Notes under the pieces: generated by a model | What the model was told of the DNA's origin: nothing | The model's input: only the letters and a program-made list of their open reading frames with translations | Databases searched by the model: none | Shown: one piece after another, positions 19,177 through 27,021 of the stretch | Numbering within the stretch: the stretch's first letter is position 1 | Layout of the letters: each line of letters starts with the position of its first letter | Made by a program: the position numbers and the translations under genes | NCBI RefSeq assembly: GCF_020740535.1 | Contig: NZ_CP082362.1 | Span: 4,400,501 to 4,464,500, forward strand | DNA: 64,000 nt | Direction: 5' to 3' | From: Streptomyces profundus | GTDB lineage: Bacteria; Actinomycetota; Actinomycetes; Streptomycetales; Streptomycetaceae

Positions 19177-20376
19177 GTGACCGTACGCAGCTACCGCACT
19201 TCCGTTCCGCCGGCCGGTGAGCAGAGTGTCTGGCGCATCCTCACCGCGCGGGGCTCGCTCGCCAGGCGGCTGGACTGGCCGCTGTTGCTGTCCGCCCTGG
19301 TCCTGACCACGCTCGGCATCCTGCTGGTCTACTCGGCCACCAGGAACCGCACCGATCTGAACAACGGCGAGCCCGAGTTCTTCCTGATGCGCCAGTTGCT
19401 CAACGTGAGCATCGGCCTCGGGCTCGCCGCGCTGATCGTCTGGTACGGCTATGTCCGGCTGCGGGCCGCCGTGCCGCTGCTCTACCTGCTGTGCGTGGTC
19501 CTCTCCCTGCTGGTGCTCACCCCGCTGGGCTCCACGGTCAACGGCTCCCGGAGCTGGCTCCAGCTGGGCGCCGGGTTCGCCTTCCAGCCGTCCGAGCTGG
19601 CCAAGATCGGCGTGATCCTCGCCATGGCGCTGCTGCTGGCCGCGCCGGGGGACAACGAGCGCAGGCACGGGCCCGATCACCGCACCGTGCTCCAGGCGCT
19701 GCTGGTGGCCTCGGTGCCGGCGGCGCTGGTGATGCTCACCCCGGACGTGGGGCAGACGATGGTGCTCGCCGTGATCGCGCTCGGCGTGCTGCTGGCCTCG
19801 GGGACCGGCCGGTCCTGGATCATCGGCCTGGTCACGCTGGCCGTGGTCGGCGCGCTGTCCGTCTGGCAGCTGGGTCTGCTGGACGAGTACCAGATCAACC
19901 GGTTCGCGGCCTTCGCCAACCCGGCGCTCGACCCCTCGGGTGTGGGATACAACACCAACCAGGCGCGGATCGCGATCGGCTCGGGCGGGCTGACCGGCCA
20001 GGGCCTCTTCCACGGCAGCCAGACGCTCGGTCAGTTCGTGCCGGAGCAGCACACCGACTTCATCTTCACCGTCGCCGGTGAGGAACTCGGCTTTCTGGGC
20101 GCGGGGCTGATCATCGTGCTGCTGGGGGTGGTGCTCTGGCGCGGCTGTCGTATCGCCAGGGACGCGCCCGATCCCTACGGCACGATCGTGGCCGTGGGGG
20201 TGGTGGCGTGGACGGCCTTCCAGACGTTCCAGAACATGGGGATGGCGTTGGGGATCATGCCGGTAACCGGACTGCCGCTTCCGTTTCTGTCCTATGGCGG
20301 CTCATCCATGTTCGCCATTTGGATCGGAGTTGGGTTGTTGCTCGCCATTCGTATTCGAACTCTCACCAGAATGTGA
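19177..20376 (+). CDS. RodA/FtsW/SpoVE-family peptidoglycan polymerase
   Basis: The protein has 399 residues from GTG 19177. Ten or so membrane helices begin after about 30 residues (DWPLLLSALVLTTLGILLVYSAT). SEDS signatures are FAFQPSELAKIGVILAMALL, the Asp-containing TPDVGQTMVLAVI, QTLGQFVPEQHTDFIFTVAGEELGFLGA and the C-terminal GLPLPFLSYGGSSMFA. SEDS proteins are glycosyltransferases working with a class B PBP, but none is encoded nearby. It could serve elongation or sporulation; the context does not decide. Confidence 0.93.
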   Translation: MTVRSYRTSVPPAGEQSVWRILTARGSLARRLDWPLLLSALVLTTLGILLVYSATRNRTDLNNGEPEFFLMRQLLNVSIGLGLAALIVWYGYVRLRAAVPLLYLLCVVLSLLVLTPLGSTVNGSRSWLQLGAGFAFQPSELAKIGVILAMALLLAAPGDNERRHGPDHRTVLQALLVASVPAALVMLTPDVGQTMVLAVIALGVLLASGTGRSWIIGLVTLAVVGALSVWQLGLLDEYQINRFAAFANPALDPSGVGYNTNQARIAIGSGGLTGQGLFHGSQTLGQFVPEQHTDFIFTVAGEELGFLGAGLIIVLLGVVLWRGCRIARDAPDPYGTIVAVGVVAWTAFQTFQNMGMALGIMPVTGLPLPFLSYGGSSMFAIWIGVGLLLAIRIRTLTRM

Positions 20377-20473
20377 TCGAAAGCTCCCAGCTGGCCTTTT
20401 GCGGCCGGCCATCGGGCTGGTGATTCCGCCCACACCCGGGCCCGGGCCAGGCACGGCCGGCCTGATCGCGACT

Positions 20474-20479
20474 TAGAGT
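20474..20479 (+). promoter_or_regulatory. -10 candidate for the metallo-beta-lactamase-fold gene
   Basis: TAGAGT lies 33 nt before ATG 20513 and would give a short leader with the ribosome binding site TGGAGG (20495-20500). Confidence 0.35.
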
Positions 20480-20512
20480 CGTTCGAACCCCACCGTGGAG
20501 GTTCCCCCCTAT

Positions 20513-21268
20513 ATGAAGCTCACCGTCGTCGGCTGTTCGGGCTCGTTTCCGTCCGCGGAATCGGCCTGTTCCAGCTATCTCATCGAGGCCGAGGGCTACC
20601 GGCTCCTCCTTGACCTGGGCAATGGCGCCCTCGGCGAGCTACAGAAGTACTGCGGGCTCTATGACGTCGACGCCATCGTGCTCAGCCACCTCCACCCGGA
20701 CCACTGCATCGACATGTGCGGCTACTTCGTCGCCCGCTACTACCGGCACGAGGGCGGCCGTCCGAAGCCGGTTCCCGTCTACGGCCCGAGCGGGACGGAG
20801 CGGCGGCTGATCACCGCCTACGACGACACCCCGGACGAGTCCTCGATGCGGGAGGTCTTCGACTTCCACACCCTCACGTCCGGCACCACGCTGACCCTGG
20901 GGCCGCTGACCGTCCGCTCGGCGCGGGTGGCCCACCCCGTGGAGACCTACGGCTTCCGGATCGAACACGACGGCAGGTCGCTCTGCTACTCGGGCGACAC
21001 GGGCAGCTGCGGCGCGCTCACCGAACTCGCCGCCGACGTCGATCTGTTCCTCTGCGAGGCGTCCTTCATCCACGGCAAGGAGGACGCCCCCGGGGTGCAC
21101 CTCAACGGGTTGCAGGCCGGCGAGTGCGCCCAGCGGGCCGGCGCCCAGCGGCTGTTGCTCACCCATATCCCGCCGTGGACCGACGCCCAGGTGAACCTGC
21201 GGGACGCCAAGTCCGCCTTCGACGGGCCGGTGGAACTCGCCCGCCCCGGCGCGGTCCACGAGATCTGA
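20513..21268 (+). CDS. Metallo-beta-lactamase-fold hydrolase
   Basis: ATG 20513 ([17 protein letters not shown]) gives 251 residues; a GTG at 20495 overlaps the ribosome binding site and was not used. Metal motifs are [15 protein letters not shown] (HxHxDH, about residues 65-70), the later His in [15 protein letters not shown], Asp in [10 protein letters not shown] and His in LLTHIPPW. The layout (early RNase Z/PhnP-like motif, no signal peptide) suggests a cytoplasmic phosphodiesterase-type enzyme. The substrate is unknown. It is followed by rph in the same direction, which may hint at a role in RNA maturation. Confidence 0.9.
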   Translation: MKLTVVGCSGSFPSAESACSSYLIEAEGYRLLLDLGNGALGELQKYCGLYDVDAIVLSHLHPDHCIDMCGYFVARYYRHEGGRPKPVPVYGPSGTERRLITAYDDTPDESSMREVFDFHTLTSGTTLTLGPLTVRSARVAHPVETYGFRIEHDGRSLCYSGDTGSCGALTELAADVDLFLCEASFIHGKEDAPGVHLNGLQAGECAQRAGAQRLLLTHIPPWTDAQVNLRDAKSAFDGPVELARPGAVHEI

Positions 21269-21319
21269 GGCCGCCGCGCCCCGGGGTCACCGGGCGAACA
21301 GCCCTGGCAGCGGGGCGAC

Positions 21320-21325
21320 TAGGCT
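21320..21325 (+). promoter_or_regulatory. -10 element of a leaderless promoter (rph)
   Basis: TAGGCT lies exactly 7 nt before ATG 21333, with no ribosome binding site. Confidence 0.5.
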
Positions 21326-21332
21326 CGTCGCC

Positions 21333-22061
21333 ATGTCTCGCATCGACGGCCGGACGGCCAATCAGCTCCGCCCCGTGAAGATCGAACGCGGCTGGAGCAA
21401 GCACGCCGAGGGTTCCGTACTGGTCTCCTTCGGCGACACCAGGGTGCTCTGCACCGCCAGCGTCACCGAGGGGGTGCCCCGCTGGCGGCGGGGCAGCGGG
21501 GAGGGCTGGGTCACCGCCGAGTACGCGATGCTCCCGCGCGCCACCAACACCCGGGGGGACAGGGAGTCGGTGCGCGGCAGGATCGGCGGCAGGACCCATG
21601 AGATCTCCCGGCTGATCGGCCGTTCGCTGCGCGCCGTCGTCGACTTCAAGGCACTGGGCGAGAACACCGTGGTGCTGGACTGCGACGTGCTCCAGGCCGA
21701 CGGCGGCACCAGGACCGCCGCGATCACCGGCAGCTATGTGGCCCTGGCCGACGCCGTCGGCTGGGCCCGGCGCAAGAAGCTGGTGAAGGGCAGGTCCGAG
21801 CCGCTGACCGGCGAGGTCTCCGCCGTCAGCGTCGGCATCGTCGACGGGGTGCCGCTGCTGGACCTCGCCTACGAGGAGGACGTCCGCGCCGAGACGGACA
21901 TGAACGTGGTCCGCACCGGCGACGGCGGCTTCGTCGAGGTGCAGGGCACCGCCGAGGGCGCCCCGTTCCGGCGCGACGAGCTGGACGCGCTGCTGGACCT
22001 GGCCGTCGTCGGCTGCGACCAGCTGGCCCAGGCCCAGCGCGCCGCGCTCGACGCGGCCTAG
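21333..22061 (+). CDS. rph: Ribonuclease PH
   Basis: This 242-residue phosphorolytic 3'-5' exoribonuclease trims tRNA 3' ends. Conserved parts are the N-terminal [75 protein letters not shown] (with the phosphate-binding Arg), [19 protein letters not shown] and [19 protein letters not shown]. Length and order are canonical. The transcript is probably leaderless. Confidence 0.97.
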   Translation: MSRIDGRTANQLRPVKIERGWSKHAEGSVLVSFGDTRVLCTASVTEGVPRWRRGSGEGWVTAEYAMLPRATNTRGDRESVRGRIGGRTHEISRLIGRSLRAVVDFKALGENTVVLDCDVLQADGGTRTAAITGSYVALADAVGWARRKKLVKGRSEPLTGEVSAVSVGIVDGVPLLDLAYEEDVRAETDMNVVRTGDGGFVEVQGTAEGAPFRRDELDALLDLAVVGCDQLAQAQRAALDAA

Positions 22062-22118
22062 AGCTGGGTAGAGCGTCAGGGTCGGCGGACGAGCCGCCGG
22101 CGGGAGGGGAGAGGGTTG

Positions 22119-22496
22119 ATGAAGAGCATACGGATGGGGCTGACCGGCACGCTGCTGGCGGGCGCGGCCGGCCTGGGGACGCTGGGCTGCGATGTCCAAC
22201 GCGCCCTGGACTGCGCCCAGCTGGCCCTTGAGGTCACCAGCAGCGTGGACGCGCTGGCACGCGCGGTGGACGCCGAGGACCCGGCCGGTTTCTCGGACGC
22301 GGCGGACACCGCGCAGAACGACCTGGACGAGCTGCGGGACGGCTTCTCCGACACCGATGTCAGCGCCGCCGCCGATTCGGTGGCCGAGGCGATCGAGAAC
22401 ATCGCCCAGCAGCCGGCCGGCGGCAGCCCGCCGGACCTGTCGCCGCTCAACAACGCGGTGGACGAGCTGACTTCGGCCTGCGCGTCCAACGACTGA
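22119..22496 (+). CDS. Small lipoprotein of unknown function
   Basis: ATG 22119 (a TTG lies just before it) follows GGGAGGGGAGAGGG. The protein has 125 residues with signal MKSIRMGLTGTLLAGAAGL and lipobox LGTLGC, so the mature protein should start at Cys 24 or so. The mature part is acidic and helical (SSVDALARAVDAEDPAGFSD, then AADTAQNDLDELRDGF), with further Cys in DCAQLA and TSACASND. No domain is recognised. It lies between rph and rdgB. Confidence 0.8.
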   Translation: MKSIRMGLTGTLLAGAAGLGTLGCDVQRALDCAQLALEVTSSVDALARAVDAEDPAGFSDAADTAQNDLDELRDGFSDTDVSAAADSVAEAIENIAQQPAGGSPPDLSPLNNAVDELTSACASND

Positions 22497-22562
22497 CACC
22501 CGGTCCAGGGCTGTCGGCCGGTCGGCCGGCGGCCCGGCTCCGGCGCGCCGGCGGCGATGGTC

Positions 22563-22568
22563 GATAAT
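22563..22568 (+). promoter_or_regulatory. -10 element of a leaderless promoter (rdgB)
   Basis: GATAAT lies exactly 7 nt before ATG 22576, with no ribosome binding site. The seven bases end CCGCC, as at other leaderless starts in this window. Confidence 0.45.
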
Positions 22569-22575
22569 CACCGCC

Positions 22576-23193
22576 ATGCAGCGTCTCGTTCTCGCCACCC
22601 GCAACGCCCACAAGATCACCGAACTGCGCGCCATCCTGACCCGGGCCGGTCTCGCGCTGGAACTGCTCGGCGCCGACGCCTTCCCCGAGGTGCCGGACGT
22701 CAAGGAGACCGGCGTCACCTTTGCCGAGAACGCGCTGCTCAAGGCGCACGCGCTCGCCCAGGCCAGCGGACTGCCCGCCGTCGCCGACGACTCGGGGCTC
22801 TGTGTGGACGTGCTGGGCGGCGCGCCCGGCATCTTCTCCGCCCGCTGGGCCGGCCGGCACGGCGACGACCAGGCCAACCTCGACCTGCTGTTGGCGCAGC
22901 TCGCCGACGTTCCCGAGGAGCACCGCGCCGCCCACTTCGCCTGTGCCGCCGCGCTGGCCCTCCCCGACGGCACCGAGCGCGTCACCGAGGGCCGCCTCCA
23001 CGGCACCCTGCGGTTCGCCCCCAGCGGCGCCGGCGGCTTCGGCTACGACCCGATCCTCCAGCCGGTCGACGAGGCCCGCACCGTCGCCGAGTTGAGCGCC
23101 GACGAGAAGAACGCCGTCAGCCACCGGGGTCTCGCGTTCCGCGCGCTGGCCCCTCTCGTCGGCGAGCTGTTGGAGGACGTCAGCCGTCGGTGA
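22576..23193 (+). CDS. rdgB: XTP/dITP pyrophosphatase (RdgB/HAM1)
   Basis: The protein has 205 residues. The N-terminal substrate motif is LATRNAHKITELRAIL. Then come GVTFAENALLKAHALA, the catalytic ADDSGLCVDVLGGAPGIFSARWAG, GGFGYDPIL and AELSADEKNAVSHRGLA. The enzyme removes ITP, dITP and XTP from nucleotide pools. The 3' end overlaps the convergent sortase gene by 14 bp. Confidence 0.96.
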   Translation: MQRLVLATRNAHKITELRAILTRAGLALELLGADAFPEVPDVKETGVTFAENALLKAHALAQASGLPAVADDSGLCVDVLGGAPGIFSARWAGRHGDDQANLDLLLAQLADVPEEHRAAHFACAAALALPDGTERVTEGRLHGTLRFAPSGAGGFGYDPILQPVDEARTVAELSADEKNAVSHRGLAFRALAPLVGELLEDVSRR

Positions 23194-23860
23194 ACGTGTC
23201 GGCGTCCGTCAGATAGGCCGATACCACCACATTGGCCGAATAGCTGCCGCGCTCCCGGTCGTAGGTGCCCCCGCAGGTGATCAGCCGCAGCTCCGCCGCG
23301 CCGGGAGTGCTCGGCCCGTAGACCCGTTCCGGGTCGAAGCCGGCGCGCTCCACCAGCGTGACATCCGACACGGTGAAGACGGCCGCCGTGCCGTCGGCCC
23401 GCTCGACCCGCACCTCGTCACCGGCGCCGACCTTCTCCAGCGCGTGGAAGACCGCGGGCTCCGTCTCGGTGTCCACATGGCCGACCAGCACGGCGGCCCC
23501 GACGGCGCCGGGCGTCGCGCCGCCGGCCCACCAGCCGACCGCGTCGGCGGAGTCGAACGGCGGCGGCTCCACCCCGCCGCCCTCGTCAAGCCCCCGCGGC
23601 AGCACCTCGGCGGCGACGCCGATGGAGTCGATGCTGACGGTGCGCGGCGGCGCGTCCCCCGGCAGCGGGTCGCCGGCGGACGGCAGCCCCGACCGCTCGA
23701 CGCTCCGCACCCGTTCCTCCCGGTCGTGGAAGGCCAGCCAGGGCAGTCCCGCGCCGCCCGTCAACTCCCGCCCCCAGAACCAGAAGGCACCGAGCACCAG
23801 GGTCCAGACGAGCAGCGGGGTCAGGAGCCCAGGACCCGCGCCGCGCCAGGCGCGGCTCAT
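23180..23860 (-). CDS. Class F sortase
   Basis: The protein has 226 residues and an N-terminal membrane anchor (LLVWTLVLGAFWFWG). The catalytic domain has His in AVLVGHVDTETEPAVFH, Cys in LRLITCGGTYDRERGSYSANV and the Arg a few residues after the Cys, as in actinobacterial class F sortases. Transpeptidases of this type attach proteins to the cell wall or act as housekeeping hydrolases. Its start overlaps the end of the preceding secreted-protein gene by 4 bp, so the two are a unit. Confidence 0.9.
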   Translation of the reverse strand: MSRAWRGAGPGLLTPLLVWTLVLGAFWFWGRELTGGAGLPWLAFHDREERVRSVERSGLPSAGDPLPGDAPPRTVSIDSIGVAAEVLPRGLDEGGGVEPPPFDSADAVGWWAGGATPGAVGAAVLVGHVDTETEPAVFHALEKVGAGDEVRVERADGTAAVFTVSDVTLVERAGFDPERVYGPSTPGAAELRLITCGGTYDRERGSYSANVVVSAYLTDADTFTDG

Positions 23861-24714
23861 CCGGAGGCTCGGACGCGGGAGCGCAGCCGCCGCACGGCGA
23901 GGGCGATCGCCGCGCCGCCGCCGGCAAGCACGGCGAGACCCGCCGGGTTGAACGCGCCGGCGGTCAGCGGCTCGGCGCCCGCCGTCCCACCGCCGCCCGC
24001 GCGCACCGGGCCGGTCGGCCCGCCCGGGTGGTGGCCGCCGCCCTCGCGTTCACAGCGCTCGTGCTCGGGCTTCTCGGGCCGCTCCGGCCTCTCATGGCCC
24101 GGCTTCTCGTGCCCCGGCTTCTCCGGCTTCTCGTGCCCCGGCCGTTTCGGGGGCTCGGGCGGGTGCGGCGCGCGGCCCTCGCGGCGGCACGGGTCGCCGT
24201 GGCCCTCGCCGTGGTCGCCGAAGGTCCCGGCGGACTCGGGGACGGCGGGGTCGGCTGGCTCGGCTGGGTCGGCGGTGCTCGCCGGGCGGGCGAGCAACGG
24301 CGCGCCGCCACCGCCGCCGACGTTGTCGGCCCAGGTGGTCGGCTCGCCGCCGCCGACGGTCACCAGGCCCATCAGCTCCCCGTCCGGGTGGCCACAGGTG
24401 ACCTGCACGGGATGGTCCCCCGGCGGGGTGGTCGAGCTGATCAGCGTCTCGCCGTAGAGCCCGCCGCCGGTGCCGGTGGGCGACAGGCGCACCTCGGCGG
24501 CGAAGGCGACGGACACGGCGGTGCCCGAGTCGCCGGCGCAGTCCGGCACCCGGAGACGGACCTCCTCGCCCGGCAGGGGGGCCACCGGGGTGACGAGGAC
24601 CGCGCCGCCGTCTGTCGGCCGTCCGTCAGCGGCGCCGGCCGGTGTGACGCCGAAGGTGGCGGCCAGGGCCGCCGCCGCGCAGAGGGTGAGCGGGAGAGAG
24701 CGGGTGATGCCCAT
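23857..24714 (-). CDS. Secreted, C-terminally anchored protein paired with the sortase
   Basis: The protein has 285 residues. The signal peptide is ITRSLPLTLCAAAALAATFG with cleavage near PAGAA. An N-terminal domain of about 100 residues holds two Cys (VPDCAGDS, VTCGHPDGE). Then comes a charged stretch of HEKPEKPG/HERPERPE repeats and a hydrophobic C-terminal helix (AGLAVLAGGGAAIALAV) followed by basic residues. This is the layout of a sortase substrate, but no LPXTG-like motif precedes the helix (the sequence there is AEPLTAGAFNPAG). It may be a non-canonical substrate or simply membrane-anchored. Confidence 0.75.
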   Translation of the reverse strand: MGITRSLPLTLCAAAALAATFGVTPAGAADGRPTDGGAVLVTPVAPLPGEEVRLRVPDCAGDSGTAVSVAFAAEVRLSPTGTGGGLYGETLISSTTPPGDHPVQVTCGHPDGELMGLVTVGGGEPTTWADNVGGGGGAPLLARPASTADPAEPADPAVPESAGTFGDHGEGHGDPCRREGRAPHPPEPPKRPGHEKPEKPGHEKPGHERPERPEKPEHERCEREGGGHHPGGPTGPVRAGGGGTAGAEPLTAGAFNPAGLAVLAGGGAAIALAVRRLRSRVRASG

Positions 24715-24825
24715 GTCGAACCTCCGGGGTGGCTACCCGTCGAAGGTCTCCCGTGGCGTCGCCCACCGCATCCGCTGCCGGCTCGCCTTGGGCCGCTCGG
24801 GGGAGAGTTCGCGCCCGCCGGCGGC

Positions 24826-25605
24826 TCAGATCCGGTCCACCAGATCGGCGATCGAGTCCACCACCACGGAGGGGCGGAACGGGAAACGGTCGATCTCGCC
24901 CGGCTCCGTCAACCCCGTCAACACCAGGAACGTCTCCATGCCGGCCTCAAGACCGGCCAGCACATCGGTGTCCATCCGGTCGCCGACCATCGCGCTGGTC
25001 TCCGAGTGCGCCCCGATCAGGTTGAGCCCGGTGCGCATCATCAGCGGGTTGGGCTTGCCGACGAAGTACGGGTCGCGGCCGGTCGCCTTGGTGATCAGCG
25101 CGGCCACCGAGCCGGTCGCGGGCAGCGCGCCCTCGGCGGACGGGCCCGTGTGGTCCGGGTTGGTCGCGATGAACCTGGCGCCGCCGTTGATCAACCGGAT
25201 CGCCTTGGTCAGCGACTCGAAGCTGTAGGTCCTCGTCTCGCCGAGCACCACGTAGTCCGGCGACGCGTCGCTCAGCACATAGCCCACGTCGTGCAGGGCG
25301 GTGGTCAGCCCCGCCTCCCCGATCACGAAGGCGGAGCCGCCCGGGCGCTGGTCGTGCAGGAACTGCGCGGTGGCCAGGGCCGACGTCCAGATGGCGTCCA
25401 CCGGCACCTCAAGGCCCATCCGGGCCAGCCGCGCCTGGAGGTCACGCCGGGTGTAGATGGAGTTGTTGGTCAGCACCAGGAACGGCATGCCGGAATCCCG
25501 CAGCCGTCGGATGAACTCCTCGGCGCCCGGGATCGGCACCCCCTCGTGGATGAGCACCCCGTCCATGTCGGTCAGCCAGGACTTGATCGGCTTTCGCATC
25601 GGCAC
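24826..25605 (-). CDS. HAD-family phosphatase, NagD type
   Basis: GTG 25605 is 9 bases behind AAGGAG, and that site overlaps the TAA stop of the upstream peroxiredoxin gene. HAD motif I is WLTDMDGVLIHEG, motif II VLTNNSIYTRRDL, motif III Lys lies in FVGKPNPLMM, and motif IV is AMVGDRMDTDVLAGLEAG. The inserted cap is of the C2a type seen in NagD and p-nitrophenyl phosphatases. The 259 residues match the family. It probably dephosphorylates a sugar phosphate or nucleotide. Confidence 0.92.
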   Translation of the reverse strand: MPMRKPIKSWLTDMDGVLIHEGVPIPGAEEFIRRLRDSGMPFLVLTNNSIYTRRDLQARLARMGLEVPVDAIWTSALATAQFLHDQRPGGSAFVIGEAGLTTALHDVGYVLSDASPDYVVLGETRTYSFESLTKAIRLINGGARFIATNPDHTGPSAEGALPATGSVAALITKATGRDPYFVGKPNPLMMRTGLNLIGAHSETSAMVGDRMDTDVLAGLEAGMETFLVLTGLTEPGEIDRFPFRPSVVVDSIADLVDRI

Positions 25606-25618
25606 GCCGCACGACTCC

Positions 25619-26086
25619 TTAGAGGTCCAGATCCTTGATCAGCTTGGCCACATGCCCCGTGGCCCGCACGTTGTACAGCGCCTGGGCGACGCGGCCCTCC
25701 TCGTCCACGATCACCGTGGAGCGGATCACGCCGGTGACCGTCCTGCCGTACAGCTTCTTCTCGCCGAACGCGCCGTACGCCTCCAGCGTCGCCTTCTCCG
25801 GATCGCTGACGAGGGTGACCCGGAGGTCCTCCTTGCCACGGAACTTCGCCAGCTTCTCCGGCTTGTCGGGGGAGACCCCGATCACGTCGTAGCCGGCGTC
25901 GGCCAGGAGGTCGAGGTTGTCCGTGAAGTCGCACGCCTGCTTGGTGCAGCCCGGGGTGAGCGCGGCCGGGTAGAAGTACACGATGACCTTGCGGCCGGCG
26001 TGGTCCGCCAGCGAGACCGGCTTCCCGTCGGCGTCGGGCAGGGTGAACGCGGGGGCGACGTCCCCCGGTTGCAGACGCTCGCTCAT
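25619..26086 (-). CDS. bcp: Thioredoxin-dependent peroxiredoxin, Bcp/PrxQ type
   Basis: The protein has 155 residues behind AAGGAG. The peroxidatic Cys is in PAALTPGCTKQACDFTDN, with a second Cys five residues later, as in PrxQ-type enzymes that form an intramolecular disulfide. The TLPDADGKPVSLADHAGRKV segment and the C-terminal HVAKLIKDLDL are typical. It reduces hydrogen peroxide and organic hydroperoxides. The HAD phosphatase follows 13 bp downstream. Confidence 0.95.
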   Translation of the reverse strand: MSERLQPGDVAPAFTLPDADGKPVSLADHAGRKVIVYFYPAALTPGCTKQACDFTDNLDLLADAGYDVIGVSPDKPEKLAKFRGKEDLRVTLVSDPEKATLEAYGAFGEKKLYGRTVTGVIRSTVIVDEEGRVAQALYNVRATGHVAKLIKDLDL

Positions 26087-26304
26087 GGCGCGGCTCCTTA
26101 GCGTTTCGTCACCGGTCGTGCCGGGGTGTTCCAGCGGGTCGCCGAGGCGTTACGGCGGGTTTGACGGCTTCCAGCTGCTTTCCAGAAGGATTGTGCGCCA
26201 CCCAGCCTAATCGGGGTATCCGACAGGCATCGCCCCGGTGGAGCTGACACACTGTGCCGTGACCCGAGGGCCGTTGACACGGTGTGGACGATGGAGGCAG
26301 CAAG

Positions 26305-26628
26305 GTGCCGCAAGCAGCCAGGACAGCAGCGGAGATCGAGGAGCGGATCGCCCGCCGGCGCGAGAGCCTCGCCGTGACCCTCGACGAGATCGCGGTCCGG
26401 GTGCACCCCAGGACGATCGTCGGTGACGCCAAGGCGCGCGCCGCCGGCGCCGTCGACCGCACCGTGGGCAAGGCCGCCGTCGCGGTCAACCGAGGCGCCG
26501 ACAACGTCCGCGCGCAGCTGGTCTCGTCCGAGGGCGGGCCCCGGCTCGACCGGGTGATCCCGGTCGCCGCGCTGGCCGTCGCCGTCACCGGCCTGTTGGT
26601 TCTCTCCTCCCGTCGCCGACGCCGGTAG
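26305..26628 (+). CDS. DUF3618-family membrane protein
   Basis: The start is GTG 26305, seven bases after GGAGG; an in-frame ATG at 26284 lacks a ribosome binding site. The 107 residues begin with RTAAEIEERIARRRESLAVT, the DUF3618 signature. They continue LDEIAVRVHPRTIVGDAKAR and end with a membrane segment (VIPVAALAVAVTGLLVLS) and a short Arg-rich cytoplasmic end. The function of the family is not known. The gene is divergent from bcp. Confidence 0.88.
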   Translation: MPQAARTAAEIEERIARRRESLAVTLDEIAVRVHPRTIVGDAKARAAGAVDRTVGKAAVAVNRGADNVRAQLVSSEGGPRLDRVIPVAALAVAVTGLLVLSSRRRRR

Positions 26629-26650
26629 TCAGCCGCCGGCGGCCCTGAGA

Positions 26651-26656
26651 TACGGT
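26651..26656 (+). promoter_or_regulatory. -10 element of a leaderless promoter (GroES-like gene)
   Basis: TACGGT lies 6 nt before GTG 26663, with no ribosome binding site. Confidence 0.5.
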
Positions 26657-26662
26657 CGCCTT

Positions 26663-27004
26663 GTGAGTTCGCATCCCACCCATGACAAACTGCCCATCCG
26701 CATGCTGCACGACCGGGTGTTGGTCAAGGCCGAGAGCGCCGAGGGTGAGCGCCGGTCCACCGGTGGCATCGTCATCCCCGCGACCGCCCAGGTCGGCCGC
26801 AGGCTCAGCTGGGCCGAGGTGGTCGCCGTCGGGCAGAACGTCCGCACCGTCGAGGCCGGCGACCGCGTGCTCTACGACCCGGAGGACCGCGCCGAGGTCG
26901 AGGTGCGGGCCGTGATGTACGTGCTGATGCGCGAGCGCGACGTGCACGCGGTGGCCGCCGAACGGCTCCAGGGCTCCGAGGACTCCACCGGGCTCTACCT
27001 CTGA
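26663..27004 (+). CDS. GroES-family (Cpn10-like) protein
   Basis: The protein has 113 residues from GTG 26663. The Cpn10 fold is seen in MLHDRVLVKAESAEGERRSTGGIVIP, the mobile-loop-like AQVGRRLSWAEVVAVGQNVRTVEAGDRVLYDPE and the C-terminal YVLMRERDVHAV. It is an additional GroES-like protein, apart from a groEL operon, and its loop differs from canonical GroES. It may have a specialised chaperone or unrelated role. Confidence 0.85.
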   Translation: MSSHPTHDKLPIRMLHDRVLVKAESAEGERRSTGGIVIPATAQVGRRLSWAEVVAVGQNVRTVEAGDRVLYDPEDRAEVEVRAVMYVLMRERDVHAVAAERLQGSEDSTGLYL

Positions 27005-27021
27005 GATCTCCTTGAGCGCGG

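Noticed and set aside
23857..23960. LPXTG sorting signal in the sortase partner
   Set aside because: A C-terminal helix and basic tail are present, but no LPXTG, LAXTG or similar motif precedes them.
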